Part shown: positions 5,488 through 8,726 of the stretch, piece by piece | Position numbering within the stretch: the stretch's first letter is position 1 | Layout of the letters: each line of letters starts with the position of its first letter | Source of the DNA: an uncultured Clostridia bacterium | Lineage (GTDB): Bacteria; Bacillota; Clostridia; Christensenellales; Aristaeellaceae | Reading direction: 5' to 3' | Assembly (NCBI GenBank): GCA_934643535.1 | Contig: CAKUCE010000130.1 | Location: 1-8,726 of the forward strand | Length of the DNA stretch: 8,726 nucleotides | Position numbers and translations under genes: made by a program | Notes under the pieces: model-generated | What the model was told of the DNA's origin: nothing | Databases searched by the model: none | Seen by the model: only the letters and a program-made list of their open reading frames with translations

Positions 5488-6826
5488 CCGAAAATTCCCG
5501 GCGCAGCTTCTTTCGAACCCACAGATAAGCAGGGACAAGGAACACGTCTGCGGCGATCCATGCCATCGGGCTGGCGAAGCATACGGCTTCAAAGCCCGCC
5601 GCGGGGATCCAGAACAGGCTGCTCAGGCCCCGGGCCAGCATTTCAAACACGCCTGCAAACACCGCCAGCTTGGAAAAGCCCAATCCCTGAATCATGAAGC
5701 GGAAAACATATACGAACGTGAGCGGAGCGCAGAAGGCCACCCAATGCAGGATAAAATACTGCGCGTCCGCCAGCACGGCGGTTTCGTCCGGGCCGATGAA
5801 CAGGCTCAGCAGCGTGGGGCCCAGATACCTGATGAGGAAGAACGCGACGACGGAATAGATCAGTCCGAACGCCACGCAGATGCGCATGCCTTTGCTGATC
5901 CGATCCAGCTTTTTCGCGCCGATATTCTGCCCGCCATAGGTGGCAACGGTGGTTCCCAGCGCGTCCAGCGGGCAGCAGATCAACTGCGTCACCTTGTTGC
6001 CGGTGGAGACCGCCGCCACCGCGTGGGAGCCCAGACCATTGATGCCCGTCTGCAGCATAATGCTGCCAATGGCGGTGATGGAATATTGCAGTCCCATCGG
6101 AAGGCCCATGCCCAGCAGCTGTTTGCAGCACTGCCAGTCCGGCTTCCAGTCTTCTTTTGTAATAATCAGCACATGGCTGTGACGGATATAATGGACGCAC
6201 AGCAGCGCGGAGACCGCCTGAGAGATCACCGTTGCGATAGCCGCGCCCTCCACGCCGGTATGGAAAACCACGATCAGCAGCAGATCCAGCGCCACATTGA
6301 TAAGCGAAGCGATGAGCAGGTACAGGACCGGCGTGCGGGAATCGCCCATGGAGCGAATGATGCCGAACAGCACGTTGTAGAGCATCACCACCGGGATGCC
6401 CAGAAAGATCACAAACAGGTAGGCGAACGCATCGTCAATGATGTCCGCCGGGGTGTTCATCCATTCCAGAAAGGTACGGCACAGGCAGGAGACCAGCGCC
6501 CCCACCACCAGCGAAAACGCTACGGAGATCATGATTGCGTTCACGGCATAGCGCTTCAGTCCGGCAAAATCATGCTCGCCGAATTTCTGCGCTACCGGGA
6601 TGGCGAACCCGGAGCAGGTACCGGTGCAGAAGCCCAGAATCAGGAAATTCAGCGCGCCGGTCGCGCCCACGCCCGCCAGCGCGTTGACGCCCAGAAAGCG
6701 GCCCACAACCACCGTGTCCACAGCGTTGTACAACTGCTGAAACAGCAGGCCGAACAGCAGCGGAACGAAGAAAGCGAAAAGCAGCCTGACCGGTGAACCG
6801 ACCGTCATATCCCGTGTTTTTGCCAT
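5474..6826 (-). CDS. MATE-family efflux transporter
   Basis: A multidrug and toxin extrusion family inner-membrane antiporter that would export cationic compounds in exchange for Na+ or H+; the substrate cannot be read from the sequence. The 450-residue protein has the family's usual length, with twelve expected membrane helices in two MatE halves. Recognisable signatures are QQLYNAVDTVVVGR (30-43, with Asp37), RSMGDSRTP (158-166), the start of the second half near 240, YGGQNIGA (297-304) and the late helix FEMLARG (394-400). The ATG at 6826 is chosen because the transporter homology begins there; the frame stays open for 63 codons upstream without a better start. The ribosome site is only a partial match (AAGGGCGG, about 8 bases away). 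The gene lies downstream of clpX with a 239-base gap containing its own promoter candidate. Its 3' end overlaps the opposing carboxypeptidase gene by 14 bases. Confidence 0.95.
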   Translation of the reverse strand: MAKTRDMTVGSPVRLLFAFFVPLLFGLLFQQLYNAVDTVVVGRFLGVNALAGVGATGALNFLILGFCTGTCSGFAIPVAQKFGEHDFAGLKRYAVNAIMISVAFSLVVGALVSCLCRTFLEWMNTPADIIDDAFAYLFVIFLGIPVVMLYNVLFGIIRSMGDSRTPVLYLLIASLINVALDLLLIVVFHTGVEGAAIATVISQAVSALLCVHYIRHSHVLIITKEDWKPDWQCCKQLLGMGLPMGLQYSITAIGSIMLQTGINGLGSHAVAAVSTGNKVTQLICCPLDALGTTVATYGGQNIGAKKLDRISKGMRICVAFGLIYSVVAFFLIRYLGPTLLSLFIGPDETAVLADAQYFILHWVAFCAPLTFVYVFRFMIQGLGFSKLAVFAGVFEMLARGLSSLFWIPAAGFEAVCFASPMAWIAADVFLVPAYLWVRKKLRREFSVTAG

Positions 6827-6945
6827 TTCAATAACCGCCCTTCGAAAAGATCGGCCTTTCCCCCGTTGACGCGACCTCCGGCAGGAAAGAACAGTCGAGG
6901 AAAGCAGCGCCGCAAAGCAGAGCAAAACCCGAACAAAGAACGACA

Positions 6946-6980
6946 CGCCCGGCAGACCGGAAGAACCGACCTGCCGGGCG
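6946..6980 (-). terminator. Strong stem-loop between clpX and the MATE gene: clpX terminator or 5' leader hairpin
   Basis: CGCCCGGCAG (6946-6955) and CTGCCGGGCG (6971-6980) form a perfect 10-bp stem. The 15-base loop can form a further CGG/CCG pairing around AAGAA. On the minus strand the hairpin is followed by a moderately T-rich run (GTTCTTTGTTCGGGTTTT). It sits 85 bases after the clpX stop and starts where the predicted MATE transcript would begin. It may end clpX transcription, act as an attenuator of the MATE gene, or protect the 5' end of its mRNA. The rest of the 239-base gap shows no other clear feature apart from the promoter candidate. Confidence 0.5.
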
Positions 6981-6986
6981 CTTGAC

Positions 6987-7015
6987 AGTTTACACAGAAA
7001 GCCCGGGTTTTGCAA
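6987..7015 (-). promoter_or_regulatory. Candidate sigma-A-type promoter for the MATE gene
   Basis: On the minus strand TTGCAA (7010-7015) and TAAACT (6987-6992) are separated by exactly 17 bases, each box matching 4 of 6 consensus positions. Transcription would begin near 6980, immediately before the stem-loop at 6946-6980, and give a leader of roughly 154 bases before the ATG at 6826. Confidence 0.45.
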
Positions 7016-7065
7016 GAGGTTTTCTTTACTTTTTCAGAGAGTTTTCAAAAAGCGGTTTTCAGGCG

Positions 7066-8382
7066 TCAGGAAGCGGTGCTTTCATCCTTCGGGAGCTTTT
7101 TGGACGCGGCGCGGGGCTTCCGGACGGGCTTGGCGGCTTCGTCCGTCAAAACCAGTCTGGGCTGTTCCAGCCCGTCCACGCACTTTTCAGTGATGACCAC
7201 CTGCTTCACATCATCCCGGGAGGGAAGATCGAACATGGTCTCCATCAGCACGTTCTCCACGATGGCCCGCAGGCCGCGGGCGCCGCTCTTACGTTCAATC
7301 GCCTGATGGGCGATCTTCTTCAGCGCCGCAGGCTCGAAAAGCAACTCCACGCCATCCAGATCCAGCAGATAGCCGTACTGGCGCACCAGCGCGTTTTTGG
7401 GCTCGGTCAGGATGCGGATGAGCTGCGCTTCATCCAACTGATCCAGCGTGACCACGATGGGCAGACGGCCTACAAACTCGGGAATCAGACCGAATTTGAT
7501 CAGATCCTCAGGCCGCAGCTGGCGAAAAATTTCGCCGATCTTCTCTTCCTCCTGCGACTTCAGCTCGCTGCCGAAGCCCAGCGTTTTCTTGCCCACGCGG
7601 TTTTCGATGATGGGCGCAAGGCCGTCGAAAGCGCCGCCGCAGATGAAAAGGATGTTGGTGGTATCGATCTGGATGAACTCCTGATGGGGATGCTTGCGCC
7701 CGCCCTGCGGAGGAACGCTAGCCACGGTGCCCTCCAGAATTTTCAGAAGCGCCTGCTGCACGCCCTCGCCGCTCACGTCCCGGGTGATGGAGGGATTTTC
7801 GCTCTTGCGGGCGATCTTGTCGATCTCGTCAATGTAGATGATGCCCCGCTGCGCCAGCTGAATGTCGTAATCCGCATTCTGGATCAGCCGCAGCAGGATG
7901 TTCTCCACGTCCTCGCCCACGTAGCCCGCCTCGGTCAAGCTGGTAGCATCGGCGATGGCAAAAGGCACCTTCAGGATCTTCGCCAGCGTCTGGGCCAGGA
8001 AGGTCTTGCCGGAACCGGTGGGGCCCACCATCAGAATATTGCTCTTCTGCAGCTCCACATCATCGTTCTGGGTCTTGGCGTTGATGCGCTTATAGTGGTT
8101 GTACACTGCCACGGACAGGGCGCGCTTGGCCTCCTCCTGCCCGATCACGTACTCGTCCAGCACGGCCTTGATCTCCCGGGGACGGGGGATGTCGCTGCCG
8201 GAAACGCTGTCGTGTACGGCGGAAAAATCGTCGTTGATGATCTCCTGACAGAGCAGGATGCATTCGTTGCAGATCTGCGCGTTGGGACCCGCCACCATGC
8301 GGCGGACCTGATCGCTGGTCTTGCCGCAGAAGCTGCAGCGGCGCAGCTTGGGCGTGCGGGAGTTGGTATCGTCACCCGGCAA
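7066..8382 (-). CDS. clpX: ATP-dependent Clp protease ATP-binding subunit ClpX
   Basis: ClpX is the hexameric AAA+ unfoldase that recognises degradation tags and threads substrates into ClpP. Counting from the TTG start (438 residues), the N-terminal zinc-binding domain has Cys16, Cys19, Cys38 and Cys41. The AAA+ module shows Walker A GPTGSGKT (120-127), pore loop GYVGED (153-158), Walker B IIYIDEID (181-188), the RKH loop (229-231) and sensor 2 GARGL (367-371). The ClpP-docking loop reads LGF at 268-270, a variant of the common IGF. A basic, Lys/Arg-rich tail of about 20 residues ends the protein, slightly longer than Escherichia coli or Bacillus subtilis ClpX. The TTG at 8382 is chosen because GAGGTGA ends 5 bases before it. 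The GTG at 8391 lies inside that site and has no ribosome site of its own. clpP is 45 bases upstream on the same strand, so the two are probably co-transcribed. Confidence 0.98.
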   Translation of the reverse strand: MPGDDTNSRTPKLRRCSFCGKTSDQVRRMVAGPNAQICNECILLCQEIINDDFSAVHDSVSGSDIPRPREIKAVLDEYVIGQEEAKRALSVAVYNHYKRINAKTQNDDVELQKSNILMVGPTGSGKTFLAQTLAKILKVPFAIADATSLTEAGYVGEDVENILLRLIQNADYDIQLAQRGIIYIDEIDKIARKSENPSITRDVSGEGVQQALLKILEGTVASVPPQGGRKHPHQEFIQIDTTNILFICGGAFDGLAPIIENRVGKKTLGFGSELKSQEEEKIGEIFRQLRPEDLIKFGLIPEFVGRLPIVVTLDQLDEAQLIRILTEPKNALVRQYGYLLDLDGVELLFEPAALKKIAHQAIERKSGARGLRAIVENVLMETMFDLPSRDDVKQVVITEKCVDGLEQPRLVLTDEAAKPVRKPRAASKKLPKDESTAS

Positions 8383-8387
8383 TGTTG

Positions 8388-8394
8388 TCACCTC
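8388..8394 (-). promoter_or_regulatory. Ribosome binding site that decides the clpX start
   Basis: GAGGTGA on the minus strand is a 7-base match to the anti-Shine-Dalgarno sequence and ends 5 bases before the TTG at 8382. It contains the GTG at 8391 that would otherwise give a protein three residues longer, so it argues for TTG as the initiation codon. Confidence 0.65.
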
Positions 8395-8427
8395 GTTTTG
8401 TTGCTGTTAACGCCGCAGGAAGGCCCC

Positions 8428-8726
8428 TTAACGGGCGCTTCTCGGCTGGTAGATCTCGTCGATGACGCCGTACTGGAGGGCTTCCTCGGCGCTCATGAAG
8501 TAGTCGCGTTCCACGTCCTGCTTGACGCGCTCTATATCCTGACCGGTCATTTCGGCCATCATGCGGGTCATTTTTTCCTTGGTCTTCATCAGCCATTCAG
8601 CCCGGATGGCCACGTCGGTGGCCTGACCCTGAGCGCCGCCCAGAGGCTGGTGGATCATGATCTCGCTGTTGGGCAGGGCCAGACGCTTGCCCTTCTTGCC
8701 TGCCATCATCAGGAACGCGCCCATGC
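8428..8726 (-). CDS. clpP: ATP-dependent Clp protease proteolytic subunit ClpP (C-terminal half, cut by window edge)
   Basis: ClpP is the tetradecameric serine peptidase that degrades proteins fed by ClpX. The window holds its last 98 complete codons, about half of the usual 190-200 residues; the start lies beyond the right edge. The first complete residues MGAFL continue the family's AASMGAFL motif. The last two window bases read GC on the minus strand, as expected for an AGC codon of the catalytic serine. The histidine of the triad is in MIHQPLGG (visible residue 25) and the aspartate in ERDYFMSAEEA (visible residue 74). The C-terminus IDEIYQPR is typical. The TAA stop lies 45 bases before the clpX TTG, with no terminator in the gap, consistent with a clpP-clpX operon. 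Confidence 0.97.
   Translation of the reverse strand, partial: MGAFLMMAGKKGKRLALPNSEIMIHQPLGGAQGQATDVAIRAEWLMKTKEKMTRMMAEMTGQDIERVKQDVERDYFMSAEEALQYGVIDEIYQPRSAR

Noticed and set aside
6982..6987. TTGACA on the plus strand
   Set aside because: No -10 box occurs 16-18 bases downstream and no plus-strand gene follows.
6827..7015. 63-codon N-terminal extension of the MATE protein, including a hydrophobic run
   Set aside because: It would start at a TTG that is part of the promoter candidate and translate through the stem-loop. Family homology begins at the ATG at 6826. A GTG inside it has no good ribosome site.
1..8726. Defence system, biosynthetic cluster, prophage, CRISPR array or insertion sequence
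   Set aside because: Every long gene belongs to a known core family, and no direct-repeat array, transposase, integrase or terminal inverted repeats with target duplication were seen.

Overview
The window reads as chromosomal DNA of a spore-forming, GC-rich member of the class Clostridia (Firmicutes). The basis is adjacent spoIID and spoIIQ genes, purine-rich Shine-Dalgarno sites of the Bacillus/Clostridium type, a clpP-clpX pair, and strongly GC-rich coding sequence with AT-rich promoter pockets. No species can be named. Nothing looks mobile: there is no transposase, integrase, tRNA, rRNA or CRISPR array, and base composition is even across the genes.

Layout from left to right. Bases 1-274 are non-coding and rich in short perfect hairpins, ending in a long stem-loop just past the glmS stop. 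glmS (275-2104, minus) makes glucosamine-6-phosphate, the precursor of UDP-GlcNAc and so of peptidoglycan. A clear housekeeping-type promoter lies in the short AT-rich gap behind it, with its -35 box at the end of spoIIQ. spoIIQ (2157-2867, minus) and spoIID (2932-4044, minus) encode the forespore half of the engulfment channel and the mother-cell peptidoglycan lytic transglycosylase. Divergent from spoIID is a secreted D-alanyl-D-alanine carboxypeptidase with two peptidoglycan-binding repeats (4144-5487, plus). It converges on, and overlaps by 14 bases, a MATE-family multidrug/Na+ antiporter gene (5474-6826, minus), whose leader carries a strong hairpin. clpX (7066-8382, minus) follows clpP (8428 to the right edge, minus, 5' part missing), giving the unfoldase and peptidase of the ClpXP protease.

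The left half (glmS, spoIIQ, spoIID, D,D-carboxypeptidase) is a cell-wall and sporulation neighbourhood: precursor supply, septal peptidoglycan degradation and anchoring during engulfment, and stem-peptide trimming. The right half is housekeeping proteolysis plus a transporter, with no obvious functional link to the left half beyond adjacency.

I found no previously undescribed multi-gene system. The points worth a second look are at residue and regulatory scale: a SpoIIQ LytM domain with its zinc ligands but apparently without one catalytic histidine, a His-to-Cys change at the SpoIID structural zinc site, the hairpin spanning the convergent stop codons, the hairpin at the predicted 5' end of the MATE transcript, the absence of a glmS ribozyme, and the hairpin-rich intergenic DNA at the left edge.
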